Source: F22 sp963675625 (GTDB lineage: Bacteria > Bacteroidota > Bacteroidia > Bacteroidales > Bacteroidaceae). From it: 64,000 bases of DNA. Shown piece by piece: positions 45,741 through 54,490 of this stretch. Below the pieces are notes generated by a model, which saw only the letters and a program-made list of their open reading frames with translations, was not told the origin of the DNA and ran no database searches. Each line of letters begins with the position of its first letter. The first letter of the stretch is position 1. The stretch lies in assembly GCA_963675625.1 (NCBI GenBank), contig OY776497.1:1922001-1986000 (forward strand). Reading direction: 5' to 3'. The translations under genes and the position numbers were made by a program.

Positions 45741-45772
45741 CAAATATAAGAAATGTTGACGTATTCTCCAAA
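45741..45772 (-). promoter_or_regulatory. Promoter of the YtxH-holin-coiled-coil run
   Basis: On the minus strand, TTTG (45772-45769), 20 bases, then TATATTTG (45748-45741), 28 bases before the YtxH ATG. Confidence 0.8.
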
Positions 45773-45841
45773 ATTATGTGTAACTTTTCAGTGGACTATC
45801 CACTTTTTTTATAGATGTGTGGGAGATTTCGATAAATTCGC

Positions 45842-45849
45842 TAACTTTG
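45842..45849 (+). promoter_or_regulatory. Promoter -7 box for the SPOR lipoprotein-ruvX-def run
   Basis: TAACTTTG 35 bases before the ATG at 45885; the -33 region is not clear. Its position shows the coding start is not at 45753. Confidence 0.55.
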
Positions 45850-45884
45850 CAGGAGATAGTAATGAATTCTTAAAAGAGAAAATT

Positions 45885-46367
45885 ATGAAAAAATTTAGCT
45901 CAATTGGTTTAGTGGTTTGTCTTGTATTAGCAATGACAAGTTGTAAGACTCAAGAAAGTGCTTATAAAAAAGCGTATCTTCAAGCGCAAGAGAACCAAAA
46001 AGAACAAGCGGTAGAGGTGACTTCTACGGCTACAGCTCCTGTTTCAACTCCAGCATCAACTACGGCTCCTTCGGCTGCTGTACGTCAAGAAAAGATATCT
46101 GTTGTACATGGTGATGATGTGAAAGCTTATAGCGTGGTAGTTGGTAGTTTTGGAGTCAAAAACAACGCCCAAAATTTGGTCGTATCCTTAAAAGATAAAG
46201 GATATAATCCTACCTTGGCATTTAATGCAGCGAAAGCAACTTATCGTGTGGTACTTTGTTCATACGATACATATGACGAAGCAGCTGCTGCGCGTGATGC
46301 TTTTAAGCAAAAATTTTCTGATAACAAAGACTTCCAAGGAAGTTGGTTGCTTTATCGAGTTTACTAA
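45885..46367 (+). CDS. SPOR domain lipoprotein
   Basis: A 160-residue protein with lipoprotein signal (AMTSC, cysteine near 20), a Ser/Thr/Pro/Ala-rich linker (about 45-70) and a C-terminal SPOR domain (about 82-160; YSVVVGSFGVKNNAQNLV). It likely binds septal peptidoglycan from the outer membrane. The start at 45885 gives a proper signal peptide. ruvX begins 6 bases later. Confidence 0.85.
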   Translation: MKKFSSIGLVVCLVLAMTSCKTQESAYKKAYLQAQENQKEQAVEVTSTATAPVSTPASTTAPSAAVRQEKISVVHGDDVKAYSVVVGSFGVKNNAQNLVVSLKDKGYNPTLAFNAAKATYRVVLCSYDTYDEAAAARDAFKQKFSDNKDFQGSWLLYRVY

Positions 46368-46373
46368 AAATGC

Positions 46374-46832
46374 ATGGCTCGAATTTTAGCTATTGATTAC
46401 GGACAGAAACGCACAGGGATAGCTGTTACGGATAATCTTCAGATTGTGGCTAACGGTTTGATGACAGTTTCTACTCATGAATTGCTTGACTTCCTAAAAA
46501 AATACGTAGAAAAAGAGGAGGTTGAGCAGTTCGTCATGGGATTACCTAGACAAATGAATGGAGAAGAGTCTGATAATATGCGTCGCATTCGTCCATTTGT
46601 CCATAAGCTGGAACAGGCTATCCCCAATATTCCAGTCGTATATGTTGATGAGAGATTTACTTCAGTTTTGGCTCAGCGTGCTATTCGTGAAGCAGGTCTA
46701 AAAAAGAAAGCAAGACAAAATAAGGAACTGGTTGATGAAGTTAGTGCTGCAATCATTTTACAAAGTTATCTCGATGAACAAAAGATGCAGGAGGGTGGAG
46801 GATTACCACCTATACCTGATTTTATGAAATAA
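46374..46832 (+). CDS. ruvX: RuvX/YqgF RNase-H-fold nuclease
   Basis: A 152-residue protein of the YqgF family, with ILAIDYGQKRTGIAVTD at 4-20, VMGLPRQMNGEES near 58-70 and VYVDERFTSV near 87-96, carrying the conserved acidic residues. It acts as a Holliday junction resolvase or in 16S rRNA 5'-end processing. It lies between the SPOR lipoprotein and def with short gaps. Confidence 0.93.
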   Translation: MARILAIDYGQKRTGIAVTDNLQIVANGLMTVSTHELLDFLKKYVEKEEVEQFVMGLPRQMNGEESDNMRRIRPFVHKLEQAIPNIPVVYVDERFTSVLAQRAIREAGLKKKARQNKELVDEVSAAIILQSYLDEQKMQEGGGLPPIPDFMK

Positions 46833-46848
46833 TTTCTAACAATCAAAT

Positions 46849-47415
46849 ATGATATTACCAATTTATACATACGGTCAACCTGTGCTTCGTGAGGTGGCTG
46901 AGGAGATTGCTCCTGATTATCCCGAATTACAACAGTTGATTGATGATATGTTTATCACAATGGACAAGTCAGATGGCGTTGGTTTAGCAGCACCTCAGAT
47001 TGGACTGTCTATCCGTCTTGTTGTGATTGATTTAACTCCTTTAGCAGAAGATGATGAACGCTTTAAAGATTATCGTAAGGTCTTGATAAATCCTTATATT
47101 GAAGAATTCTATGAAGAGGATCAAGATGTGATGGAAGAAGGCTGTTTGAGTTTGCCAGGCATTAGTGAGAGTGTACAGCGTCCAACAAAGATTCGAATTT
47201 CTTATCAAGATGTAAATTTTGAAGAACACGAAGAAATTGTTGAAGGTTTCGCGGCGAGATGTATGCAACATGAACTTGATCATCTTGAGGGAGTATTGTT
47301 TGTGGACCGTATTGCGCCTTTACGTAAAACTATGATTAAAAATAAACTGGCGCAAATGGCTAAAGGTAAAGTACGTACACATTATAAAGTTAAGCCGATA
47401 CGTGGGCGTCGTTAA
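46849..47415 (+). CDS. def: Peptide deformylase
   Basis: A 188-residue Fe/Zn hydrolase removing the formyl group from nascent proteins. All three motifs are present: GVGLAAPQIG (about 44-53), EEGCLSLPG (about 98-106) and MQHELDHLEG (about 140-149). It is 16 bases after ruvX. Confidence 0.97.
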   Translation: MILPIYTYGQPVLREVAEEIAPDYPELQQLIDDMFITMDKSDGVGLAAPQIGLSIRLVVIDLTPLAEDDERFKDYRKVLINPYIEEFYEEDQDVMEEGCLSLPGISESVQRPTKIRISYQDVNFEEHEEIVEGFAARCMQHELDHLEGVLFVDRIAPLRKTMIKNKLAQMAKGKVRTHYKVKPIRGRR

Positions 47416-47467
47416 TGAGTCTTGATGAAATTCTCAGTAAAAGGAGCAAGTGTATTGCATAAGTAAT

Positions 47468-49555
47468 ATGTCTATGAAGTATAGGTGTTGGTATAGAAAA
47501 GCATTATTGTGGGGGCTGTTGATGTTCCCACTTTCGCTATGCGCACAGATTAACACAGAGCGTGTGATGATGATTGCTCGGCATGCACTTTATTATGAGG
47601 ATTATGTGCTGTCTATTCAGTATTTTAATCAGGTAATTGGTGCCAAGCCTTACTTGTATCAACCTTACTTTTATCGTAGTCTTGCTAAATTAAATCTAGA
47701 GGATTTTACGGGGGCTGAACAAGATTGTGATTCGGTGCTTCGGCGTAATCCTTTTTTTGTAGATGCATATCAGGTGCGTGGTTTGGCTCGTATACGTCAG
47801 CATGATATTCATGGTGGAATTGATGATTATAAAAAAGTGCTTGAAATGGCTCCTGAAAATGTGGGAGCATGGCGTAATATAGCTTTGTGTTATTTGGAAA
47901 ATAAACAATTTGACTTGGCTTATGGTGCTTTGAAACGTTTATTGACAGTACGTCCCAAATATGCTCTCGCTTATTTATTTCGAGGAGATGTTGATTTACA
48001 AGTTAAGGATACAGCACAGGCTTATATTGATTATAATCGTGCTTTGGAATTATCTCCATTTGAGCCAATGGCTTATGGCGCACGTGGACGCCTTTATCTA
48101 CAGCAGAATAAATTTATCAAGGCAGAAGAAGATTTTACACAAGCAACTCATTTGGATAACCAAAATGAACAATATTTAGTCAATCGAGCGTTAGCGCGTT
48201 ATCATCAAGATAACTTTCGTGGAGCTATGAGTGATTATGATTTGGCTTTATCAATAGCTCCTTATAGTTTTATAGCCCATTATAATCGTGGTTTGTTACG
48301 TGCTCATGTTGGGGATACGAATCGTGCTATAGAAGATTTTGATTTCGTCTTAAAAGTTGATCCAAGTGAAATGATGGCTACTTTTAATCGAGGGCAATTG
48401 CGTAATGATATTGGCAATTATAGGGGAGCTGTTGATGATTATACTCAAGTGATCTTAAAGTATCCAAAATTTAAAGCTGGCTACCACTTTAGAGCACAAG
48501 CGTATAGAAAATTGGGGTTGAATAAACTAGCAGCTAAAGATGAAGATACTTTGCTTCGATTAAACTTGGATAGTTATCAGGTTTCTCAACAAAGTAAATC
48601 TGGGGGTAGGAAGAAAACGACCACGGTTAAGGACGCTAGTCATGACACTGCTGAAAATCGTAGTGATAAAACTCGTAAACGTTCCAATAGAGATATTGCT
48701 AACTACCGTAAGTTAATGATTGCAGATGAAGAAAGTAATACTCGTAAATACGAAAGCAGCGTACGGGGTCGTGTACAAAATAAAAATGTTCAGATTCAGT
48801 TAGAACCAAGTTTTGTCTTGACTTATTATGAGAAGGACAGTGAGGTGCGCAATGATGTGCACTTTGATAAAGAGCTTGATGATATGAATAGGTCTCGTGT
48901 CTTGCCAGTTTTATTACATCTCACAAATCAAGAGAAAGCTTTGAGTGCAGAGCAAGTGAAAAAGCATTTTGATTTGATTAATACACATTCTACTCGTATA
49001 GTGGAAGCTCCAAAGAATGCGATGGCTTATTTTATTCGTGCTTTAGATTTTTATGTTGTGCAAGACTTTGATGAGGCCTTGAATGACCTAGATAAAGCGG
49101 TGGCATGTGATAGTTCGTTGTATTTAGTGTACTTTACACGCGCTGTTGTTCGCATGAAGCAATTGGAATCGAAATTGGCTCTTGCACGTGTGGATGGTGA
49201 AACTGAACAGGCTTTACGTATTCAAAGGCAACAAACTGCCGTAGATTATGAATTAGTTATGAAAGATCTTAAGCAAGTGATGGCAATTGCTCCTAATTTT
49301 GCTTATTCTTATTACAATATGGCTAATCTGCAAGCTAAATTAAAAGACTTCAAAGCTGCGATGATTAATTATAATGAAGCCATACGTTTGGAACCACGAC
49401 TTGGTGTGGCATATTTTAATAGGGGATTGACGCATATATTCTTAGGTGAAACACAGGCTGGAGTACAAGATCTTTCTTTGGCAGGACAACATGGAGTGGT
49501 TTCTGCATATAATATTATAAAGCGTTATGCACAGCCTGGAGAAGATGATAAATAA
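47468..49555 (+). CDS. Large TPR-repeat protein, secreted
   Basis: A 695-residue protein with a signal peptide (ending about ...SLCAQ) and two blocks of tetratricopeptide repeats: roughly residues 20-355 (at least nine units with the A-Y-x-x-R-x-x-x/D-Y pattern) and about 510-690. A charged, repeat-free linker (about 365-500) lies between. The ATG at 47468 (MSMKYRCW) is preferred over a GTG at 47450. It probably acts as a periplasmic or surface scaffold; partner unknown. Confidence 0.85.
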   Translation: MSMKYRCWYRKALLWGLLMFPLSLCAQINTERVMMIARHALYYEDYVLSIQYFNQVIGAKPYLYQPYFYRSLAKLNLEDFTGAEQDCDSVLRRNPFFVDAYQVRGLARIRQHDIHGGIDDYKKVLEMAPENVGAWRNIALCYLENKQFDLAYGALKRLLTVRPKYALAYLFRGDVDLQVKDTAQAYIDYNRALELSPFEPMAYGARGRLYLQQNKFIKAEEDFTQATHLDNQNEQYLVNRALARYHQDNFRGAMSDYDLALSIAPYSFIAHYNRGLLRAHVGDTNRAIEDFDFVLKVDPSEMMATFNRGQLRNDIGNYRGAVDDYTQVILKYPKFKAGYHFRAQAYRKLGLNKLAAKDEDTLLRLNLDSYQVSQQSKSGGRKKTTTVKDASHDTAENRSDKTRKRSNRDIANYRKLMIADEESNTRKYESSVRGRVQNKNVQIQLEPSFVLTYYEKDSEVRNDVHFDKELDDMNRSRVLPVLLHLTNQEKALSAEQVKKHFDLINTHSTRIVEAPKNAMAYFIRALDFYVVQDFDEALNDLDKAVACDSSLYLVYFTRAVVRMKQLESKLALARVDGETEQALRIQRQQTAVDYELVMKDLKQVMAIAPNFAYSYYNMANLQAKLKDFKAAMINYNEAIRLEPRLGVAYFNRGLTHIFLGETQAGVQDLSLAGQHGVVSAYNIIKRYAQPGEDDK

Positions 49556-49592
49556 TATGTTTTTATATACCATGTATTTATATGCCAATCAA

Positions 49593-49624
49593 TTTGTGTA
49601 ATTGCTGAATAAAGTGTAAGTTTG
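49593..49624 (+). promoter_or_regulatory. Promoter of thrS
   Basis: TTTG at 49593-49596, 20 bases, then TAAGTTTG at 49617-49624. The leader to the ATG at 49708 is about 75 bases and may fold. Confidence 0.78.
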
Positions 49625-49707
49625 TAGCCCAAATCAACTTATGTGATAAAGGTTTAGGTCACTTTATGTAGATAGAAACTAAAAGAAAAAATTAAATATA
49701 ACTAGAT

Positions 49708-51651
49708 ATGATCAAGATTACATTTCCTGATGGTTCAGAACGTGAGTATGAAGCTGGCGTATCTGGGCTTGATATTGCTAAAAGTATTAGCTCACGCTTA
49801 GCTAAAGATGTTTTGGCATGTAGTGTGAATGATGAGGTGTGGGATATTTCTCGCCCTATTGACTGCGATGCCAGTGTAAAGTTGTACAAGTGGGAGGATG
49901 ATGAAGGTAAGCATGCATTTTGGCATACTAGTGCACACTTGTTAGCAGAAGCACTTCAGGAATTGTATCCTGGTGTACAATTTGGAATAGGTCCAGCTGT
50001 TGAACAAGGATTTTATTATGATGTTGATCCTGGAGATGCGATTATCAAAGAGGCTGATTTAGCTAAAATTGAAAATAAAATGTTAGAACTTGCTTCTCTG
50101 AAATCAGAACTTAAGAGGGAAAACATTTCAAAGGCAGACGCACTAAAACTTTTTAGAGACAGAGGTGAAACGTATAAGTGTGAACTTATAGAGGAATTGG
50201 AAGATGGTCAGATTACTACGTATACACAAGGTAACTTTACTGATCTATGTAAGGGGCCACATTTACCATCTACATCTCCTATTAAAGCTATTAAATTGAC
50301 TAGTGTAGCGGGAGCTTATTGGAGAGGCCAAGAGAACCGTAAAATGTTGACTCGTATTTATGGCGTTTCTTTTCCTAAGAAAAAGATGCTTGATGAGTAT
50401 CTAATTTTAATGGAAGAAGCCAAAAAACGTGATCATCGTAAAATCGGTAAAGAGCTAGAATTGTTTGCCTTCTCTGAACGAGTTGGTAAGGGGTTGCCAT
50501 TGTGGTTGCCAAAAGGTACAGCTTTGCGCCTTCGGTTGGAAGACTTTTTGAAACGTATCCAAAAACGTTTTGGTTATGATCAAGTTATGTCTCCACATAT
50601 TGGTAATAAGGAATTATATGTGACTTCTGGACACTATGCAAAATATGGTAAGGACTCATTTCAGCCTATTCATACTCCAGAAGAAGATGAGGAGTATTTG
50701 TTGAAGCCGATGAATTGTCCTCATCACTGTGAAATGTATGCTATTAAACCACGCTCATATAAAGATCTCCCTATACGTATGGCTGAGTTTGGTACAGTGT
50801 ATCGTTATGAACAAAGTGGAGAGTTGCATGGTTTAACACGTGTACGTAGCTTTACTCAAGATGATGCGCATATTTTTTGTACCCCTGATCAAGTTAAAGA
50901 TGAGTTCTTGGCAGTAATGGACATTATATTTATTATTTTCAATGCACTTGATTTCGCAAATTTCGAAGCACAGATTTCTCTTCGTGATCCTGAAAATCGT
51001 GAGAAGTATATTGGAAGTGATGAAAATTGGGAAAAAGCTGAACGTGCTATTGTAGAAGCATGTAAAGAAAAAGGTTTAAATGCTCGTGTAGAAACTGGTG
51101 AGGCTGCTTTCTATGGTCCAAAACTTGACTTTATGGTGAAGGATGCATTAGGACGCCGTTGGCAACTTGGAACTATTCAAGTCGATTACAATTTACCAGA
51201 GCGTTTTAATTTGGAATATACTGGGACAGATAATGAGAAGCATCGCCCAGTGATGATTCACCGTGCGCCTTTTGGATCCATGGAACGTTTTATAGCTGTG
51301 CTTATTGAGCATACTATGGGTAAGTTCCCATTATGGCTTACACCTGATCAAGTGGCTATTTTACCTATTTCTGAGAAGTATAATGATTATGCACACGAAG
51401 TAGCTCGTGAATTAGATGCGAAATACGAAGTACGTGCTATTGTTGATGATAGAAATGAAAAAATTGGTCGTAAGATTCGTGACAATGAAATGAAACATAT
51501 TCCTTACATGCTTATAGTTGGTGAAAAAGAAGCCGAAAATGGTGAAGTAGCCGTACGTAAACAAGGTGAAGGAGATCAGGGAGTGTTAAAAGTTACTGCA
51601 TTCGGTGAAAAGGTTGCTGAAGAAGTTCGTAGTATGATAAATAAATGGTAA
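49708..51651 (+). CDS. thrS: Threonyl-tRNA synthetase
   Basis: A 647-residue class II synthetase with N-terminal TGS domain (1-60), the editing domain with HTSAHLLAEAL (about 72-82), catalytic motif 1 region near 270-300, KPMNCPHHCEMY (zinc cysteine) near 334-345, motif 2 RYEQSGELHGLTRVR and motif 3 HRAPFGSMERF, then an anticodon-binding domain (about 550-647). The stop codon overlaps the -7 box of the infC promoter. Confidence 0.97.
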   Translation: MIKITFPDGSEREYEAGVSGLDIAKSISSRLAKDVLACSVNDEVWDISRPIDCDASVKLYKWEDDEGKHAFWHTSAHLLAEALQELYPGVQFGIGPAVEQGFYYDVDPGDAIIKEADLAKIENKMLELASLKSELKRENISKADALKLFRDRGETYKCELIEELEDGQITTYTQGNFTDLCKGPHLPSTSPIKAIKLTSVAGAYWRGQENRKMLTRIYGVSFPKKKMLDEYLILMEEAKKRDHRKIGKELELFAFSERVGKGLPLWLPKGTALRLRLEDFLKRIQKRFGYDQVMSPHIGNKELYVTSGHYAKYGKDSFQPIHTPEEDEEYLLKPMNCPHHCEMYAIKPRSYKDLPIRMAEFGTVYRYEQSGELHGLTRVRSFTQDDAHIFCTPDQVKDEFLAVMDIIFIIFNALDFANFEAQISLRDPENREKYIGSDENWEKAERAIVEACKEKGLNARVETGEAAFYGPKLDFMVKDALGRRWQLGTIQVDYNLPERFNLEYTGTDNEKHRPVMIHRAPFGSMERFIAVLIEHTMGKFPLWLTPDQVAILPISEKYNDYAHEVARELDAKYEVRAIVDDRNEKIGRKIRDNEMKHIPYMLIVGEKEAENGEVAVRKQGEGDQGVLKVTAFGEKVAEEVRSMINKW

Positions 51652-51656
51652 CTTTG
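51649..51656 (+). promoter_or_regulatory. Promoter -7 box for infC-rpmI-rplT
   Basis: TAACTTTG whose first three bases are the thrS stop codon. A TTCG 19 bases upstream (51626-51629) is a weak -33. It would allow infC to be expressed apart from thrS. Confidence 0.5.
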
Positions 51657-51705
51657 CACCCGCATTTATAGAAATAATTGATAACCCATAAATTACAAGA
51701 GTTAA

Positions 51706-52377
51706 TTGGCAGATTTTAAAAATAGTAGAGGTAAACGTCCGTTGCGACGTGAACAACCAAAAGACCTGTATAGAACAAACGAACAGATTCGTGTTCGTGA
51801 GGTTCGTGTTGTGTTTGAAGACCGTGAGCCAAGTGTCATGGATACACGTTCAGCTTTGCGTGAGGCACGCGATGCTGGTTTAGACCTTGTGGAGATCTCT
51901 CCTAATGCAAATCCTCCTGTATGTAAGATTATCGATTATTCGAAATTTCTTTATCAACAGAAGAAACGTCAAAAGGAGCAAAAGCAGAAACAAGTTAAGG
52001 TGAATGTGAAAGAAATTCGTTTTGGACCACAGACGGATGATCATGACTACCAGTTTAAGTTGAAGCATGCACAAGAATTTTTGAATGCAGGTGACAAAGT
52101 GAAGGCCTATGTGTTTTTCAAAGGTCGTAGTATCCTCTTTAAGGAGCAAGGAGAGTTGTTGTTGCTGCGTTTTGCAAATGATTTGGAAGACTTGGCTAAG
52201 GTTGATCAAATGCCGAAGTTGGAAGGGAAGAGAATGTTTATATATCTATCCCCAAAGAAAAAGGTTGAGGCAAAGAAAAAAGTTGATATAGAACATGTTG
52301 CAAAGACTCGACGTGAAGAGAAAATTAGAAAACAACAAGAAGATTCTGAATGTCAACCAGTGTCAACTGTTGAATAA
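51706..52377 (+). CDS. infC: Translation initiation factor IF-3, non-AUG start
   Basis: A 223-residue IF-3 with N-domain (YRTNEQIRVREVRV, LVEISPNANPPVCKIIDYSK), linker and C-domain (KEIRFGPQTDDHDYQFKLKH). An in-frame stop lies at 51703-51705 and the first in-frame ATG would remove the start of the N-domain. The likely start is TTG at 51706, or another rare codon close by. Non-AUG starts in infC are a known autoregulatory device through IF-3 start-codon discrimination. The C-terminal 30 residues are a charged tail. Confidence 0.93.
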   Translation: MADFKNSRGKRPLRREQPKDLYRTNEQIRVREVRVVFEDREPSVMDTRSALREARDAGLDLVEISPNANPPVCKIIDYSKFLYQQKKRQKEQKQKQVKVNVKEIRFGPQTDDHDYQFKLKHAQEFLNAGDKVKAYVFFKGRSILFKEQGELLLLRFANDLEDLAKVDQMPKLEGKRMFIYLSPKKKVEAKKKVDIEHVAKTRREEKIRKQQEDSECQPVSTVE

Positions 52378-52388
52378 AAAAGAAAAGA

Positions 52389-52419
52389 GTGCGGTACGCT
52401 CAGGCTTAGTGCGTACACA
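52389..52419 (+). promoter_or_regulatory. Hairpin in the rpmI leader
   Basis: GTACGC (52394-52399) pairs with GCGTAC (52411-52416), extended by outer GTG/CAC. It lies between infC and rpmI where L20-type autoregulatory structures occur in other bacteria; the sequence does not match a known L20 leader by eye. Confidence 0.4.
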
Positions 52420-52455
52420 CCTTTATTAATAGTAATCATTTTAAAAGTAATTAAG

Positions 52456-52653
52456 ATGCCAAAGATGAAGACGAACTCCGGTTCAAAGAAGCGCTTTACG
52501 CTCACCGGAACCGGTAAACTGAAGAGAAAGCATGCTTTCCATAGTCATATTTTGACTAAAAAATCGAAGAAGAGAAAACGTATTTTGGCTTCTACTGGTA
52601 CAGTTAGTGCGGTAGATGTAAATCAAATTAAAGAACTTCTTTGCATGAAGTAG
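52456..52653 (+). CDS. rpmI: Large-subunit ribosomal protein bL35
   Basis: A 65-residue basic protein starting MPKMKTNSGSKKRFTLTGTG, the standard bL35 N-terminus. It lies between infC and rplT, as in most bacteria. Confidence 0.97.
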   Translation: MPKMKTNSGSKKRFTLTGTGKLKRKHAFHSHILTKKSKKRKRILASTGTVSAVDVNQIKELLCMK

Positions 52654-52702
52654 GCGTGAGCTTATTTGAAAGCAGTATTAACTCTAAAGAAAAAATTAAA
52701 CT

Positions 52703-53047
52703 ATGCCAAGATCAGTAAATCATGTAGCTTCAAGAGCTCGTAGAAAGAAGATTCTTAAACTTACCAAAGGTTATTTTGGTGCACGTAAGAACGTGTGGAC
52801 AGTAGCGAAGAATACCTGGGAAAAAGGTTTGACTTATGCTTATCGTGATCGTAAGAATAAAAAGCGTACATTTCGTGCTCTTTGGATTCAACGTATCAAT
52901 GCTGCAGCTCGTCTAGAGGGTATGTCATATTCTCGTTTGATGGGAGCATTGCACAAAAATGGTATTGAAATTAACCGTAAGGTGCTTGCAGACCTAGCAG
53001 TGAATCACCCAGAAGCATTCAAAGCTATTGTAGCAAAGATTAAGTAA
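52703..53047 (+). CDS. rplT: Large-subunit ribosomal protein bL20
   Basis: A 114-residue basic protein with MPRSVNHVASRARRKKILKL and the LWIQRINAAARLEGMSYSR motif. bL20 is needed for early 50S assembly and represses its own operon in several bacteria. The ncRNA promoter starts 45 bases after its stop. Confidence 0.97.
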   Translation: MPRSVNHVASRARRKKILKLTKGYFGARKNVWTVAKNTWEKGLTYAYRDRKNKKRTFRALWIQRINAAARLEGMSYSRLMGALHKNGIEINRKVLADLAVNHPEAFKAIVAKIK

Positions 53048-53091
53048 TACTCTGTCGGTTACCGATGGATTATGTTAAAAGTATAGATATA

Positions 53092-53123
53092 TTTGGAGGT
53101 TTAAAACATCCTGTGTATATTTG
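53092..53123 (+). promoter_or_regulatory. Promoter of the structured ncRNA
   Basis: TTTG at 53092-53095, 20 bases, then TATATTTG at 53116-53123. It is followed by a non-coding folded region and a terminator. Confidence 0.8.
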
Positions 53124-53125
53124 TC

Positions 53126-53356
53126 ATGTAAGCTAAACCGCGCTGGTTAAGATTGGGGAATTCTACATTTATACAATTAAACCGAGTAAGCTTACTCTTA
53201 CGATGGCGGGCCGTGATTCTTAGAATGAGCGGATTACAAAGTTTGAGGGCGCTCAAATCCTGTTTTTCAGGAGTTCCATCCAGCCCAGTGCGGATCTTAT
53301 ATCCTTTGTGAAAAAAGAGAGGAGTTTATCAAGATGACTTGATATACTCCTCTTTT
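53126..53356 (+). ncRNA. Structured non-coding RNA, 6S-like candidate
   Basis: There is no ORF here, but there is a good promoter upstream and an intrinsic terminator at the end. The ends pair in register: ATGTAAG (53126-53132) with CTTATAT (53296-53302), CCGC (53138) with GCGG (53290), CTGG (53143) with CCAG (53280), and GGAATTC (53156) with GAGTTCC (53271). Inside are GAGTAAGCTTACTC, TTTGAG/CTCAAA and TCCTG/CAGGA hairpins. A closing stem with a core of about 175-180 nt fits 6S RNA in size and general plan. It may also correspond to the Bacteroidales-1 RNA motif. The family name is a guess; that it is a transcribed folded RNA is well supported. Confidence 0.65.
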
Positions 53357-53358
53357 TG
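53317..53358 (+). terminator. Intrinsic terminator of the ncRNA
   Basis: GAGGAGTTTATCAAG and CTTGATATACTCCTC (53319-53352) form a 15-bp stem with one mismatch and a 4-base loop, followed by T5. Confidence 0.88.
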
Positions 53359-53537
53359 CGTCTAAGTGATTTTTCATATATATTTTAGCTAAATATGTGA
53401 AGGAAGAGACTGAGGTCAGAGGTGTTGCTACGATTTGTTGGTTTTAGACAACACCTTCGTTGTCGTGGGGCCATATAATTGCATAAAGAATTTTATAATT
53501 AATTTTATTAGATAAAAATTATTTTGAGGAAATCTTT

Positions 53538-53566
53538 TTTGGTCTCTACTTATTTCATTACTTTTG
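53538..53566 (+). promoter_or_regulatory. Candidate promoter of nusB
   Basis: TTTG at 53538-53541, 17 bases, then TACTTTTG at 53559-53566, 27 bases before the ATG at 53594. The spacer is short for the class. A GACAAC/GTTGTC hairpin (about 53447-53464) lies upstream. Confidence 0.5.
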
Positions 53567-53593
53567 TCCCTGAATATTCAAAAGGATGACCAT

Positions 53594-54472
53594 ATGATTA
53601 ATAGAGCTATTATCCGTGCAAAGGTTATACAGCTAGTGTATGCCTTCTATCAAAACGGAAAGAATCTAGACTCGGCGGAGAAAGAGTTGCTCTTCAGCCT
53701 CTCTAAAGCGTATGATTTGTACCAGTATCTTTTGCTGCTTATTGTAGAAATTACTGAGTATGAACAAAAGCTTAACCCAGAGTCAAAACTAGCGACAAAC
53801 CGCTTTGCGGTGCAATTGGGGGCAAATAAACAGCTTCTACAGTACAAAGAAAATCAAAATAGGACTTGGAAAGGACAGGCGGGTATTATAAAGAAATTGC
53901 ATAGTCAAATATTGTCTACTCAGACATATGGAGAGTATGTAGCTGCAAAAGATCCTAGCTTTCAGTTAGATAGAGAGTTTTGGAGAAAAATTTACAAGAC
54001 AATAGTTTCTAATAATGAAGCTATTGATGAAGTGCTTGAGGAAATGAGTCTTTATTGGAATGATGATAAAGAGATAGTAGATACTTTCGTCTTGAAGACT
54101 ATTAAGCGTTTAGAAGAAGAAAAAGGGGAAGAGGCGGATTTACTCCCTGAGTTTTCTAATCCTACTGATAAAGATTTTGCACTTAAGCTATTTCATAAGA
54201 CAATTCTAAACGAAGAGTATTATCGCCATCTAATACAAGATCAATTAAGTAATTGGAGTCTTGAACGTTTAGCTTTGATGGATGTAGTTATTATGCAAAC
54301 AGCAATTGCAGAGTTTTTTGCCTTTGTTGATGTGCCTTTTAGTGTGACTATAAATGAAGCTGTCGAATTGTCTAAAATATATTCAACACGTAATAGTCCT
54401 GGCTTTATCAATGGTACATTGGATAATATCAGTTTACGTTTAATGGATGAGAAAGTGTTACAAAAAAGATAA
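53594..54472 (+). CDS. nusB: Transcription antitermination factor NusB, long form
   Basis: A 292-residue protein. The NusB domain is in the last 120 residues (DFALKLFHKTILN, SLERLALMDVVIMQTAIAEF, TINEAVELSKIYS, GFINGTLDNI). About 150 extra N-terminal residues of helical character precede it, as in other Bacteroidota; E. coli NusB has about 140 residues in all. NusB with S10 binds boxA in rRNA leaders. The frame runs back to a TTG at 53564 inside the promoter, so ATG 53594 (MINRAIIRAK) is chosen. Confidence 0.9.
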   Translation: MINRAIIRAKVIQLVYAFYQNGKNLDSAEKELLFSLSKAYDLYQYLLLLIVEITEYEQKLNPESKLATNRFAVQLGANKQLLQYKENQNRTWKGQAGIIKKLHSQILSTQTYGEYVAAKDPSFQLDREFWRKIYKTIVSNNEAIDEVLEEMSLYWNDDKEIVDTFVLKTIKRLEEEKGEEADLLPEFSNPTDKDFALKLFHKTILNEEYYRHLIQDQLSNWSLERLALMDVVIMQTAIAEFFAFVDVPFSVTINEAVELSKIYSTRNSPGFINGTLDNISLRLMDEKVLQKR

Positions 54473-54490
54473 CTATAAAACAAATAAACA

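Noticed and set aside
45753..45884. N-terminal extension of the SPOR lipoprotein
   Set aside because: It would bury the signal peptide and includes the -7 promoter box.
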